In this document: one piece after another, positions 26,777 to 34,808 of the stretch
Numbering within the stretch: position 1 is the stretch's first letter
Layout of the letters: every line of letters starts with the position of its first letter
Source of the DNA: Bryobacterales bacterium
GTDB taxonomy: Bacteria > Acidobacteriota > Terriglobia > Bryobacterales > Bryobacteraceae
Reading direction: 5' to 3'
Assembly (NCBI GenBank): GCA_003164035.1
Contig: PLRS01000085.1
Coordinates: 1-38,211 of the forward strand
Length of the DNA: 38,211 bases
Made by a program: the position numbers and the translations under genes
Notes under the pieces: model-generated
Database searches by the model: none
Seen by the model: only the letters and a program-made list of their open reading frames with translations
What the model was told of the DNA's origin: nothing

Positions 26777-27187
26777 CTACTCCGCCGGCTTGCGTTTGAG
26801 TCTTGCCATAATGTCGAACACTGGCTTGTTCTCGGTGTACACTCGCCACTCTTTCACCAGGCCGTCCTCGACTACCGCCAGCCAGGCCGCCGGAGTCCGC
26901 CATTTGTTCTCCGGTTCGAGTCTGCCGTTTGCTGCTATGGTTCCGCCCGCCGCGCCGAACACGGCGACCTGGTTCCCGTTTTGGAATATCTCTTCGTGCG
27001 AGACCCAACAGTCCGGGCAAAAGGCGTAGTAGCCGCGCCAGCCGGCGCGCATCTTCTCGCGGCCACGAACCGCCTGACCGAGGGAATCGATGAATACATG
27101 GTCTTCCGCCATCGACTCCGCCAGTTTGTCCGCGTCGCGGCGGTTGATGCGTTCGAGAAACTCGAGCACGGTATCGATCGCAGTCAT
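26777..27187 (-). CDS. SnoaL-like polyketide-cyclase-fold protein
   Basis: 136 residues of SnoaL-like/NTF2 type: an N-terminal helix (VLEFLERINRRDADKLAESM), then AEDHVFIDSLGQAVRGREKM, and late strands WLAVVEDGLVKEWRVYTEN. This subfamily often carries the D/H pair seen in EDHVFID. No reaction can be assigned. It is convergent with the response regulator (6 bp apart). A strong GGAGGG ribosome-binding site precedes ATG 27187. It is only distantly like the SnoaL-like protein at 7.0-7.4 kb. Confidence 0.85.
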   Translation of the reverse strand: MTAIDTVLEFLERINRRDADKLAESMAEDHVFIDSLGQAVRGREKMRAGWRGYYAFCPDCWVSHEEIFQNGNQVAVFGAAGGTIAANGRLEPENKWRTPAAWLAVVEDGLVKEWRVYTENKPVFDIMARLKRKPAE

Positions 27188-27282
27188 GGGACCCTCCGGG
27201 GTAGTCTAGCAGGGCCGCGATCGCGGGACAATGGCGCCTGCGAGGCGAAGGGCGGCGAAAGCGGGTGCCGAGCGACATGCCG

Positions 27283-27312
27283 TTGACGACATAATGCCTT
27301 CTATGACATACT
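27283..27312 (+). promoter_or_regulatory. Putative promoter of the first HigBA-type module
   Basis: TTGACG (27283-27288), an 18-nt spacer, then CATACT (27307-27312). GACATA occurs twice, 17 nt apart, across this interval and could be a repressor site. The -10 box ends 5 nt before the GTG of the toxin, so the transcript would be nearly leaderless. Confidence 0.4.
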
Positions 27313-27317
27313 GAAGC

Positions 27318-27668
27318 GTGGCATGGGAGGTAGAGTTCACCGATGAGTTTGGGGCGTGGTGGGACGGCCTGAACGCAGCCGAACAAAAGAGCGTCGACTT
27401 CGGCGTCCGTCTTTTGCAGGAGGTTGGCCCAATGTTGAGGATGCCCCACTCGTCCGGGGTTGGGATTTCGCGTCACGGACACCTGCGGGAACTGCGGATA
27501 CAGCACGAAGGGCGGCCCTATCGGGTGCTATATGCCTTCGACCCTCGCCGGGTGGCGTTGTTGTTGATCGGTGGGGACAAGACCGGTAACGATCGCTGGT
27601 ATGAGGAGTATGTACCGGTCGCGGATTCAATCTATGACCGACACCTGAAAGACCTTGGAGGTCCATGA
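27318..27668 (+). CDS. HigB-like toxin, RelE/ParE superfamily (phage Gp49-like)
   Basis: 116 residues of the Gp49-like branch of the RelE/ParE superfamily (PF05973 type): EVEFTDEFGAWWDGLNAAEQ, then LRELRIQHEGRPYRVLYAFDPRR, which is the core sheet, and LLIGGDKTGNDRWYEEYVPV with the basic and aromatic residues used for RNA cutting at the ribosome. It starts at GTG 27318, matching family N-termini (MA-x-EVEFTDEF). It precedes an HTH antitoxin gene by ~70 bp, the toxin-first order usual for HigBA. Confidence 0.9.
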   Translation: MAWEVEFTDEFGAWWDGLNAAEQKSVDFGVRLLQEVGPMLRMPHSSGVGISRHGHLRELRIQHEGRPYRVLYAFDPRRVALLLIGGDKTGNDRWYEEYVPVADSIYDRHLKDLGGP

Positions 27669-27735
27669 GCGGGAAAGCCTCTGCGTAGTTACTGTCAACC
27701 GAGTTACCTTATTGTGGATTATATTAATTAACTTT

Positions 27736-28362
27736 ATGGCCCGAAATTACAGGGAACTGCAGGCAAGAATGGATCCCGCGATCCGCGCGGAGAATAACCG
27801 ATTGGTGCGCGAAGAGCTTAAGCGGATGGCGCTGGAGGAACTGCGGAACGCGAAACAACTTACACAAACCGATATGGCGGAGATGCTGAACGTGCCGCAA
27901 AGCTCCATTTCTCGTATTGAGCGGCGGGCGGATATGTATCTCAGCACATTAAGGAACTATGTTCATGCAATGGGGGGCGTGCTCCAGATTCAAGCCATAT
28001 TTCCCGATGGGGGCGCGGTGGTCATAGACCGGTTTGGGGACTATCAGGATCAGCCTTATTTGGTCTGGGCTCGCGGGGAAGGCGGAGGAAGGTACCGTTT
28101 GCTTGCCCGTCCCTTTCACCATCACGGGGAACCGCTCTCAACCGGAGCGTTCAAGGTTCCGGGGTTCGTCAAGGCCATGAAAGCTCTTGGTCTTCCTGAA
28201 TCGTCTGTCTCCGCCATCCGCAAGACCCTGGAAACTTCGGGCGAAGTGCTGATCGGCGGTTCAGTAGCGGCCGCGGATCGGATATTCACCGCCTCGGAAC
28301 TGGTGGCGGCGGGCTTTGAGGCCGCCGAGGCCGAGCGCGAAGACATTTTAACGGGAGGCTAA
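27736..28362 (+). CDS. HigA-like XRE-family antitoxin with long C-terminal extension
   Basis: 208 residues. Residues 1-103 are a standard HigA-like antitoxin: MARNYRELQARMDP, a helical region, then the HTH (LTQTDMAEMLNVPQSSISRI) and the closing strands up to VVIDRFGDY, where family members normally end. A further ~105 residues continue in frame (QPYLVWARGEGGGRYRLLAR, later KALGLPESSVSAIRKTLET) and I recognise no domain there. The frame extends upstream to 27655, but the HigA start is ATG 27736. That ATG follows an unusually AT-rich stretch with no ribosome-binding site. It is convergent with mutS2. Confidence 0.85.
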   Translation: MARNYRELQARMDPAIRAENNRLVREELKRMALEELRNAKQLTQTDMAEMLNVPQSSISRIERRADMYLSTLRNYVHAMGGVLQIQAIFPDGGAVVIDRFGDYQDQPYLVWARGEGGGRYRLLARPFHHHGEPLSTGAFKVPGFVKAMKALGLPESSVSAIRKTLETSGEVLIGGSVAAADRIFTASELVAAGFEAAEAEREDILTGG

Positions 28363-28376
28363 TGACGAGGTTTCCC

Positions 28377-30752
28377 CTACTCGCGCAATTCCACGATAGT
28401 CGCCCCGGCGCCGCCTTCCTGTTGGGGAGCGGGGTAGAACTTATTCACGTGCGGATGATGACTTAGTAACTCGTGGATGGTTTTGCGCAGCACGCCCATG
28501 CCGTAGCCGTGGACGATGCGGACGCGCGAGGCGGTAGCCATGACGGCGCGGTCCAGAAATTCGTCCACCAGGTCGCGGGCTTCTTCGGCGTGCTGGCCGA
28601 TTACGTTGATTTCCTGGTGCACCGGGGCCAGCTCGGGCGCGGGACGGAAGGTCACGTTGCGGGGCAGCTTAGAGGCCGGCGCCGCCGCCTCCGGCAATAC
28701 CTCCAGCACGTCGTCGATCGATACCTGCAGCTTCAGAAAGCCGGCTTCCACTTCGATCCGGCCGTTCGATAGCAGGCGGCGCACCCGCGCCGGTTCGCGC
28801 ACGTCGCGCAGACGGACGCGCACGCCTTCCTGAACTTTCGGCGGGGCGAGGCTCCCCTGGCGCGCGTCGTCTTCGGTATTCAATACCGTGGCGGCGAAAT
28901 CCTCGCGCAGCTCACGTTTAGTCTTCGACACACGGCGCTGGGCTTCCTGCTCGGCCTTGCGGCGGTCGGTGCCCTGGGCGATCTTGCCGATGGTATCCCG
29001 GGCCTGCTCCTCGAAACGCGCCAGGGCCTGGTCGGTGCGCCGCTCCAGCTCTTTCAGCTTGGCCGTCTCCCGCTTTTCCCACTCGCGCCCCAGTTCCTTC
29101 TCGCGGCGCTCCAGGTCGCTGAGCTTCCCTCGCAGCGATTGCTCCAGCGCCTGGGTGGTTTCGATGCGCGTCTCGAGCTCGCCCAGGAAGCGGGTCACGT
29201 CGCGCTCCCGATCGCTGAGCGAAGCGCGGGCGCGCCGCATGATGTCTTCGGGCATGCCCAGGCGGGTGGCGATTTCGAGGCCCGCCGATTTGCCCGGCAG
29301 TCCCAGCCGCAGGCGAAACGTGGGGGCGAAGGTTTCCTCGTCGAAGCCCACCGAGCCGTTGACCACCCCTGCCGTGCCGGCGGCGTAAATTTTGAGCGCC
29401 AGCAGGTGGGTGGAAACCACGGTGAACGCGCCGGCCGCGCGGAAGTGCTCGACGATGGCGACGCCCAACGCGCCGCCCTCTTCCGGGTCGGTAGCCGAGC
29501 CCAGTTCGTCGAGCAGCACCAGCGAATCGGCCGTTACGTTCTGCGCCATTTCGCGAATACGCGACATGTGGGCGGAAAAAGTGCTCAGGCTTTCCTGAAT
29601 GGATTGATAATCGCCGATATCGGCCAGTACCCGGTCGAACAGCGGAAATTCGGCTTCGGCGGCGGGCACGGGCAGGGCGGCTTGCGCCATCAGGCTGAGC
29701 AGGCCGATGGTTTTCAGGGTGACGGTCTTGCCGCCGGTATTGGGCCCGCTGATGAGCAAGGTGCCCGATTCGCGCGTCAGCTCGAGCGAGATCGGCACGG
29801 CGTGGGCGGCCCGCTTGCGGAGGACGTCCTCGAGCAGCGGATGGCGGGCATCGCGCAGCGCCAGGCGTGCGCCGAAGCGGGGGATGACGCAATCGAACTC
29901 CACGGCGAAGCGCGCCTTGGCGAAAATCAGCTCCAGCGCGCCCATGGTGGCGCGGGTCTGGCGAATGGAATCGGCGTGACCGCGCAGGTGGTCGGTGAGC
30001 TCGCGCAGAATGCGTTGTACTTCCCGGGCTTCCTCCTCGTCCAGGCGCACCAGGTCGTTATTCAGTTCGATGGTTTCGAGCGGCTCAACGAACAGCGTAT
30101 GGCCGCTGGAACTGGCGCCGTGAATCACCCCATCCAGCTTGCGCCGCTGTCCGCTGACGATCGGAACCACGTAGCGTTCGTTGCGGATGGTGACGAACTC
30201 CTCCTGCAGCACGCCTTCCTCGCGGTGGGCTTTGAGGAAGCGTTCCAGGGACTCCTGGATGGCCTTTTTCTGGCGTTCTTTCTCGCGGCGGATGCGGGCC
30301 AGGGCGACGCTGGCGCTGTCGGCGACGCTGCCGTCGGGCAGGATTTTGCCGCTCAGTTCGCGCAGCAGGAGACGAAAATCGCCGATCGAGTGGGCCCGCG
30401 CGGCGAGGCGCGGGAAGCGTTCGGCCGCCGCCAGCAAGAGGGATTTGGCGTCGTCGGCGCGGTCCAGCAGGGAGTAGAGGTCCGAGATCTCGCGCGCTTC
30501 CAGGGCGGCGCCCTCGATGTGCAGCTTGTGAACCGCCTCGGTCACGTCCGGCAAGCCGCCAAATTGCAAGCGGATCGAGGTGCGCTGGTATTGGATCGCT
30601 TCCCCGGCTTCGGCCAGGGCGGTTTCGAGAAGTGCGCGATCGGCGTGCGGCTCGAGCGCCGCCAGTTCGGCCGCACCCAGCGGACTGGCCACATAGCGGC
30701 CGAGCAGTTCCCGCAAGGCTTCGAATTCGAGAAGATTGGCGCTAGTCTGCAT
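28377..30752 (-). CDS. mutS2: Endonuclease MutS2
   Basis: 791 residues from ATG 30752 (an open extension to 31016 has no MutS2 similarity). The N-terminal clamp and lever regions are followed by the ATPase: Walker A GPNTGGKT at 336-343, Walker B LVLLDELGSATDPEEG and THLLALK. A long coiled coil (about 500-620) leads to a C-terminal Smr domain with HGYGMGVLR. The usual LDLRG of Smr is replaced by INVIGQ. MutS2 lacks the mismatch-binding domain; it is linked to suppression of recombination and, in some species, to rescue of collided ribosomes. It is flanked by toxin-antitoxin modules on both sides. Confidence 0.95.
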   Translation of the reverse strand: MQTSANLLEFEALRELLGRYVASPLGAAELAALEPHADRALLETALAEAGEAIQYQRTSIRLQFGGLPDVTEAVHKLHIEGAALEAREISDLYSLLDRADDAKSLLLAAAERFPRLAARAHSIGDFRLLLRELSGKILPDGSVADSASVALARIRREKERQKKAIQESLERFLKAHREEGVLQEEFVTIRNERYVVPIVSGQRRKLDGVIHGASSSGHTLFVEPLETIELNNDLVRLDEEEAREVQRILRELTDHLRGHADSIRQTRATMGALELIFAKARFAVEFDCVIPRFGARLALRDARHPLLEDVLRKRAAHAVPISLELTRESGTLLISGPNTGGKTVTLKTIGLLSLMAQAALPVPAAEAEFPLFDRVLADIGDYQSIQESLSTFSAHMSRIREMAQNVTADSLVLLDELGSATDPEEGGALGVAIVEHFRAAGAFTVVSTHLLALKIYAAGTAGVVNGSVGFDEETFAPTFRLRLGLPGKSAGLEIATRLGMPEDIMRRARASLSDRERDVTRFLGELETRIETTQALEQSLRGKLSDLERREKELGREWEKRETAKLKELERRTDQALARFEEQARDTIGKIAQGTDRRKAEQEAQRRVSKTKRELREDFAATVLNTEDDARQGSLAPPKVQEGVRVRLRDVREPARVRRLLSNGRIEVEAGFLKLQVSIDDVLEVLPEAAAPASKLPRNVTFRPAPELAPVHQEINVIGQHAEEARDLVDEFLDRAVMATASRVRIVHGYGMGVLRKTIHELLSHHPHVNKFYPAPQQEGGAGATIVELRE

Positions 30753-30801
30753 GTCGAAATCCCAGCATAGAACGTTGCACGGCCCCACATGGCCTTGACG
30801 C

Positions 30802-31116
30802 ATGGTTCCAGATATGGGAACCTGGGTTGTGCGGATCGTCAGCAAGCGGCGGATCCGCGAGTTCGGCGCCAGATTTCCGCGAGCGGCCGAGCCGCTGAGA
30901 CACTGGGCCAACGCCGTCCAAGGGGCGGAGTGGCGCAACCCGAGTGCGATGAAGGCTGATTTCCCGTCAGCCGATTCCGTGAGTGGCCTGACGGTATTTA
31001 ACGTGGGCGGAAACAAGTATCGGTTGATTGCGTTTATTCATTACTCCCGCCAGATCGTCTACATCAAGCATATCCTCACTCACGGGGAGTACGACGAGGG
31101 GGAATGGAAATCATGA
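30802..31116 (+). CDS. higB: mRNA interferase toxin HigB (PF09907 type)
   Basis: 104 residues. The conserved pattern of this HigB family is plain: VRIVSKRRIREFGARFPRAA, EPLRHWANAVQGAEWRNPS, ADSVSGLTVFNVGGNKYRLI and FIHYSRQIVYIKHILTHGEY. It cleaves mRNA on the ribosome. ATG 30802 and ATG 30814 are both possible starts; a small palindrome GGTTCC-N7-GGAACC (30804-30822) lies over them. Divergent from mutS2 (49 bp apart), so the two promoters share that gap. Confidence 0.92.
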   Translation: MVPDMGTWVVRIVSKRRIREFGARFPRAAEPLRHWANAVQGAEWRNPSAMKADFPSADSVSGLTVFNVGGNKYRLIAFIHYSRQIVYIKHILTHGEYDEGEWKS

Positions 31117-31526
31117 GCACGACAGTTGGAAATATCGATTTAAGCCGCTATGGCCGGCTCCTGGCGCGAACGGTTCCCAGGGTCATCAAGACCGAGGAAG
31201 AGAATGAGCGAGCGCTCGCCATTGTCGAATCGCTGATGTCGAAAGGCGAACAGAACCTGTCGCCGGAGGAAGATGCGCTTCTGGAATTGCTGGCCGGCCT
31301 GATTGCCGCTTTCGAGGAGAAGGCGTACCCGATTCCCCGTTCGGCGCCGCACGAATTGCTGGCTTTCCTGCTCGATCAGCGCGGCCTTACGGCCAAAGAG
31401 CTTTGGCCGGTAGTGGGTTCGAAGAGCCGCGTTTCGGAGATCCTGGCGGGAAAGCGCGGCATCGGCAAGGAACAGGCCAAGAGGCTGGCGGAATTCTTTC
31501 ATCTCGATGTGGGCCTGTTTCTCTGA
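31113..31526 (+). CDS. higA: Antitoxin HigA, XRE family
   Basis: 137 residues from ATG 31113, whose ATGA overlaps the higB stop and which has GAGGGGGA at good distance (ATG 31104 in frame is possible but too close to that site). N-terminal helices (EENERALAIVESLMSKGEQN, then EEDALLELLAGLI) precede the HTH (ELLAFLLDQRGLTAKELWPV and KSRVSEILAGKRGI). This is the COG5499 type of HigA, which partners the PF09907 HigB. It should repress its own operon together with the toxin. Confidence 0.93.
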   Translation: MSTTVGNIDLSRYGRLLARTVPRVIKTEEENERALAIVESLMSKGEQNLSPEEDALLELLAGLIAAFEEKAYPIPRSAPHELLAFLLDQRGLTAKELWPVVGSKSRVSEILAGKRGIGKEQAKRLAEFFHLDVGLFL

Positions 31527-31570
31527 GCGACGGCTAATTCCGCAACGTTTTTCAGCGGTCGCCACTTACT

Positions 31571-32023
31571 CTAGGCGCGCTTCGGTCGCCGCTTTCTGAA
31601 GGCGCTCTCGATGACTCCCAGCGTGCCTTCGGTGATTTCTAGGGCGGCGAGGTCGCGGCGGCGGACCCATGCCACCTCGGCTACGTCGTCGCCAGCCTGC
31701 AGGGTTCCGCCCACGATGCGGCACCGATAGTCCACCAGCACATAATGGTATTCCACCGCGCCGGCGGAGTCGCGCATGATCCGCTCGAAGATCTGGAACA
31801 TGCCGACCGGCTTCACTTCCAGGCCGGTTTCCTCGCGCACTTCGCGGCGTATGCCGTCTTCCAGCAGCTCGCCGGTTTCGAGCGCGCCGCCGGGCAGCGA
31901 CCACCAGCCTTTCATCGGGATCTTGCCGCGCCGCGCCATCAGGATGCGGTCGCCGCGAATCAGAATGGCGCCCACGCCCACCATGGGGCGTTTGGGGTAG
32001 CGGCGGTTATCTTTAGTCGGCAT
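31571..32023 (-). CDS. NUDIX hydrolase
   Basis: 150 residues with a complete Nudix box at 46-68 (GALETGELLEDG and the REVREETGL core, satisfying GX5EX7REUXEEXGU). An N-terminal basic stretch (RRYPKRPMVGVGAILI) and WWSLPGG precede it. Such enzymes hydrolyse nucleoside diphosphates linked to another group, often ADP-ribose or oxidised nucleotides; the substrate is not predictable here. It is the last gene of the minus-strand run, 53 bp beyond the SMP-30 gene and convergent with higA. Confidence 0.93.
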   Translation of the reverse strand: MPTKDNRRYPKRPMVGVGAILIRGDRILMARRGKIPMKGWWSLPGGALETGELLEDGIRREVREETGLEVKPVGMFQIFERIMRDSAGAVEYHYVLVDYRCRIVGGTLQAGDDVAEVAWVRRRDLAALEITEGTLGVIESAFRKRRPKRA

Positions 32024-32043
32024 TGGTTGTGCGGTTCAGGAAG

Positions 32044-32074
32044 AACAGCGGCGACAGGATCGCTGGCGCTACGG
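32044..32074. repeat. Second copy of the CCGGCGACAAGATCGCCGG-type repeat
   Basis: 31 nt that match 8490-8520 at 26 positions. The palindrome is decayed here. It fills the short gap between the SMP-30 stop and the nudix start. Confidence 0.65.
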
Positions 32075-32076
32075 GC

Positions 32077-32949
32077 TTATTTTTCCTCATTGGCGTCGGT
32101 GCGGACGCGGTAAACATTGGCGCGCGCGGTGATGAACAGCGACTTCCCGTCGGCCTCGCCGAAGGCGCAGTTGGACGCCCCTTCGTGGGTCGGAATGGTG
32201 TGCAGCAGTTTGCCTTCGGGGCTGTAGATAGCCACTCCCTTGGCCGCCAGGTAGAGATTGCCCTTCTCATCGGTGCTCATGCCGCCGGGCACGCCATCGA
32301 TGGAGGAGACCAGAACCCTCTGGCCCGTGACGTCGCCGGCGCGGTCCAGTTCGTACGCCGTCACCGTCCGTTCGTCGGCATTGGCCACATAAAGGACGCG
32401 GCCGTTGGGAGAGAGGGCGATGCCGGTGGGGCGGGTGGAAAGGCGTACCAGCAGTTTCATGGCGCCATGCGGCGGCAAGTGGTATACGCCGTAGAAATCC
32501 AGCTCGCGGTGCGCCGACTGGCTGGCAAACGCCGGGTCGGTGAAGTACGCGTGATCGTTCCGCGAGATCGCGATCTGGGCCGGCGCATTGAGCCGTTTGC
32601 CTTCCCAGCGATCGGCCACCACGGTGACGGCGCCGTCTTTCTCGGTGCGGGTGACGCGGCGGGTGCGGGATTCGCAGGTATACAACCGGCCCTCGGAGTC
32701 GAAAGCGTTGCCGCAGGGGCCGTGCGCGTCCTCCCGGAACACCGCCGGTTCGCGGCCGGGGGTCCATTGCAGCAGCTTATCGGAAGGCGTGTCGCTGAAA
32801 ATCAGGAAGCCCTGCCTGGACCACGCGGGTCCCTGCGTGAAGACGTGGCCTTTGGCGACCAGGTCCGTGTGGAACAGGGCGAAATCCTGGCCCGCGAGAG
32901 CCGCCGCCAGCGTACCTGCCGCCAGGCAACCGGCCGCCGCGCGCGTCAT
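32077..32949 (-). CDS. Secreted SMP-30/gluconolactonase-like beta-propeller protein
   Basis: 290 residues. A signal peptide (MTRAAAGCLAAGTLAAALAG) is followed by a six-bladed propeller of the SMP-30/gluconolactonase/LRE type: FTQGPAWSRQGFLIFSD, HGPCGNAFDSEGRLYTCES, LNAPAQIAISRNDHAYFTDP, RPTGIALSPNGRVLYVANA and VPGGMSTDEKGNLYLA. Family members are metal-dependent lactonases; the Glu-Asn-Asp ligands plausibly map to these blocks but I cannot place all of them. Its ATG overlaps the stop of the BON gene (ATGA), so the two are coupled. Confidence 0.9.
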   Translation of the reverse strand: MTRAAAGCLAAGTLAAALAGQDFALFHTDLVAKGHVFTQGPAWSRQGFLIFSDTPSDKLLQWTPGREPAVFREDAHGPCGNAFDSEGRLYTCESRTRRVTRTEKDGAVTVVADRWEGKRLNAPAQIAISRNDHAYFTDPAFASQSAHRELDFYGVYHLPPHGAMKLLVRLSTRPTGIALSPNGRVLYVANADERTVTAYELDRAGDVTGQRVLVSSIDGVPGGMSTDEKGNLYLAAKGVAIYSPEGKLLHTIPTHEGASNCAFGEADGKSLFITARANVYRVRTDANEEK

Positions 32950-33242
32950 TGGTTCAGGGTCTTCTGCACCACAATGTCGTTTTGGACCTGCTTGACGCCC
33001 TTCACTTTCTTGGCGATGGACGCCGCGCGGTCCTTCTGCTTTTTCGTGCCCACGGCTCCGCTGAGGGTGACCACGCCTTGTTGCGAGTCCACCTTAATGC
33101 TGCCGCCTTTGACGATCGGGTCGGAAGTCAGCTTGATGGCAATCTGATCGTCGATCACGTCGTCGCTCTTGGGTTGGTCAGCCCGCAGGATAAGGCAGAA
33201 TGCGGCCGATAGAACCAGCAGGCTACCGATAAATTTATTCAT
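32946..33242 (-). CDS. Exported BON-domain protein
   Basis: 98 residues: a signal peptide (MNKFIGSLLVLSAAFCLILRA) and one BON domain (about 28-95; DDQIAIKLTSDPIVKGGSIK, then VVTLSGAVGTKKQKDRA and VKGVKQVQNDI). BON domains bind phospholipid or other surfaces and protect the envelope. Cys16 is a conceivable lipidation site, but the lipobox is poor. ATG 33242 overlaps the truA stop by 8 bp; the frame continues upstream only inside truA. Coupled to both neighbours, it belongs to the pyrE-truA-BON-SMP30 run. Confidence 0.88.
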   Translation of the reverse strand: MNKFIGSLLVLSAAFCLILRADQPKSDDVIDDQIAIKLTSDPIVKGGSIKVDSQQGVVTLSGAVGTKKQKDRAASIAKKVKGVKQVQNDIVVQKTLNQ

Positions 33243-34017
33243 CGTCTTCAAGCCCATTGTACCCGCTGTTGGCGGTCTGCCGGCTACCCGCCGCCGGCGG
33301 ATATTCCACCGAAACCAGAAAGAGGCCTTTGGCGGGCGCGGTGGGGCCGGAGCGGGTGGGAAACGCCTCCGCGTCGAGATTGCCGCGGCCGGCTTCGATG
33401 AGAGTGCCCACCAGGTTGCGCACCATGTGTTTGAGAAATCCGCTGCCCCGGACGCGGTAGGTAAGGCGGCCGGGAGCGCGCTCCAGCACCGAAGAGAAAA
33501 TCGTACGGACCTTCGAGCGCCCGAACGGGTCGCGGCCGTCGGCGGCCGCGAAAGCCGAGAAGTCGTGCTCGCCGGTGAAGACGGCGGCCAGCCGCGCCAT
33601 CCTTGCCTCGTCCAGCGGATAAGGATATTGGTGCACGTAGGGCCACTCGAACGGGCTGCATACGGGGCCGCGCACGATGCGGTATTCGTAGCTCTTGGCT
33701 TGGGCGTCGAAACGCGGATGAAACCCGGGCGAGGTTTCCACCGCGGAAAGAACGCGGATGGAGGGCGGCAGCAGGCGGTTGACGGCGCGTTCCAGGTTAG
33801 GCAGCGGAATGGGATTCTCGAGGCTGAATGCGGCCACCTGCTCCAGCGCGTGTACACCGGCATCGGTGCGGCCCGAGCCGGCAACCTGGACCGGGCAGCC
33901 TTCCATGTTCGACAGGATTTCTTCCAGCGTTCCCTGAATGGTCGGCAGACCGGGCTGCACCTGCCAGCCGTGAAATCCGCCGCCATCGTAGGCGAGGCGG
34001 ATCAGAATGCGGCGCAT
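33235..34017 (-). CDS. truA: tRNA pseudouridine(38-40) synthase
   Basis: 260 residues, full length. TruA modifies uridines 38-40 in the anticodon stem of many tRNAs. Motifs: RLAYDGGGFHGWQ at the N-terminus, GSGRTDAGVHA with catalytic Asp52, KSYEYRI, and GSGFLKHMVRNLVG in the C-terminal half. It starts 7 bp after the pyrE stop and overlaps the BON gene at the other end. Confidence 0.97.
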   Translation of the reverse strand: MRRILIRLAYDGGGFHGWQVQPGLPTIQGTLEEILSNMEGCPVQVAGSGRTDAGVHALEQVAAFSLENPIPLPNLERAVNRLLPPSIRVLSAVETSPGFHPRFDAQAKSYEYRIVRGPVCSPFEWPYVHQYPYPLDEARMARLAAVFTGEHDFSAFAAADGRDPFGRSKVRTIFSSVLERAPGRLTYRVRGSGFLKHMVRNLVGTLIEAGRGNLDAEAFPTRSGPTAPAKGLFLVSVEYPPAAGSRQTANSGYNGLEDDE

Positions 34018-34024
34018 CGCGGTT

Positions 34025-34639
34025 TCAGACCGGCCGCGAACCGGGCTTCACCACGGGTATGCCGCGGTGGCACAGGGGGCAGTCTTGCGGATAGTGCGCG
34101 GCTACCTGCAGGGTGGCCAGGGCGGCGCGCGGAACGCCCACGTCGGCCCGCCCGCCCGAGCGGTCGATGATGGAGCCGGCCGCCAGCACCTTGGCGCCGC
34201 ACTGGCTGAGAACCTCGATCGTGTCGCAGGTGCTGCCGCCGGTGGTGATGACGTCCTCCACCACCACGGCACGTTCCCCCGGCGAGATCGTAAACCCTCG
34301 CCGCAACGCCATTTTCCCGGTGGCCGCGTCGCGCTCCGTAAACAGGAAGCGCGTTCCCAGCGCGCGCGCCACTTCATGGCCGATGATAAGGCCGCCCAGG
34401 GCAGGGGAAACCACCAGCCCGATCGGGCCGATCACCAGGCCGCCGACCAGGCCGCGCAACTCCTCGGCCAGCAGCCTGCCAAGTTTTTCCGCCGCGGGCG
34501 GATGTTGCAGCACCAGCGCGCATTGCAGATATTCGGCGCTGTGCAATCCGCTGGTGAGGCGAAAATGGCCTTCCAGGTAAGCTCCCGTGGAGCGAAATAA
34601 TTCCAGGACCGACTCGGCTTGCGGACTCACAATCGACAC
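34025..34639 (-). CDS. pyrE: Orotate phosphoribosyltransferase
   Basis: About 204 residues. PyrE attaches orotate to PRPP in pyrimidine synthesis. It shows the N-terminal helix (ESVLELFRSTGAYLEGHFRL), SGLHSAEYLQC, the catalytic-loop stretch FLFTERDAATGKMALRRGF and the PRPP-binding motif VVVEDVITTGGS. The C-terminal part CPLCHRGIPVVKPGS, with two Cys, is typical of a subset. GTG 34639 or GTG 34630 is the start; neither has a good ribosome-binding site. The open frame to 34855 has no family similarity. First gene of the minus-strand run. Confidence 0.95.
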   Translation of the reverse strand: MSIVSPQAESVLELFRSTGAYLEGHFRLTSGLHSAEYLQCALVLQHPPAAEKLGRLLAEELRGLVGGLVIGPIGLVVSPALGGLIIGHEVARALGTRFLFTERDAATGKMALRRGFTISPGERAVVVEDVITTGGSTCDTIEVLSQCGAKVLAAGSIIDRSGGRADVGVPRAALATLQVAAHYPQDCPLCHRGIPVVKPGSRPV

Positions 34640-34808
34640 TATAGCATCGCTGTCACGAGCGGCAGCGTTTCCTATGGAAACACAGAATGTACACGTTGGT
34701 GCCAACTTGGATGACACCACCACCACCACCAGGTTTGCGTGGACTGATTTCAGGGCAGTTAGCGTTTGGAAAAGCGATTGCTCAGGAAGCGACCGTGAGA
34801 CGCAAAGA

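Noticed and set aside
27655-27735. N-terminal extension of the HigA-like antitoxin
   Set aside because: A TTG start overlapping the toxin end; the family N-terminus MARNYRELQ begins at 27736.
30753-31016. N-terminal extension of MutS2
   Set aside because: It overlaps divergent higB and has no MutS2 similarity; ATG 30752 gives the normal N-terminus.
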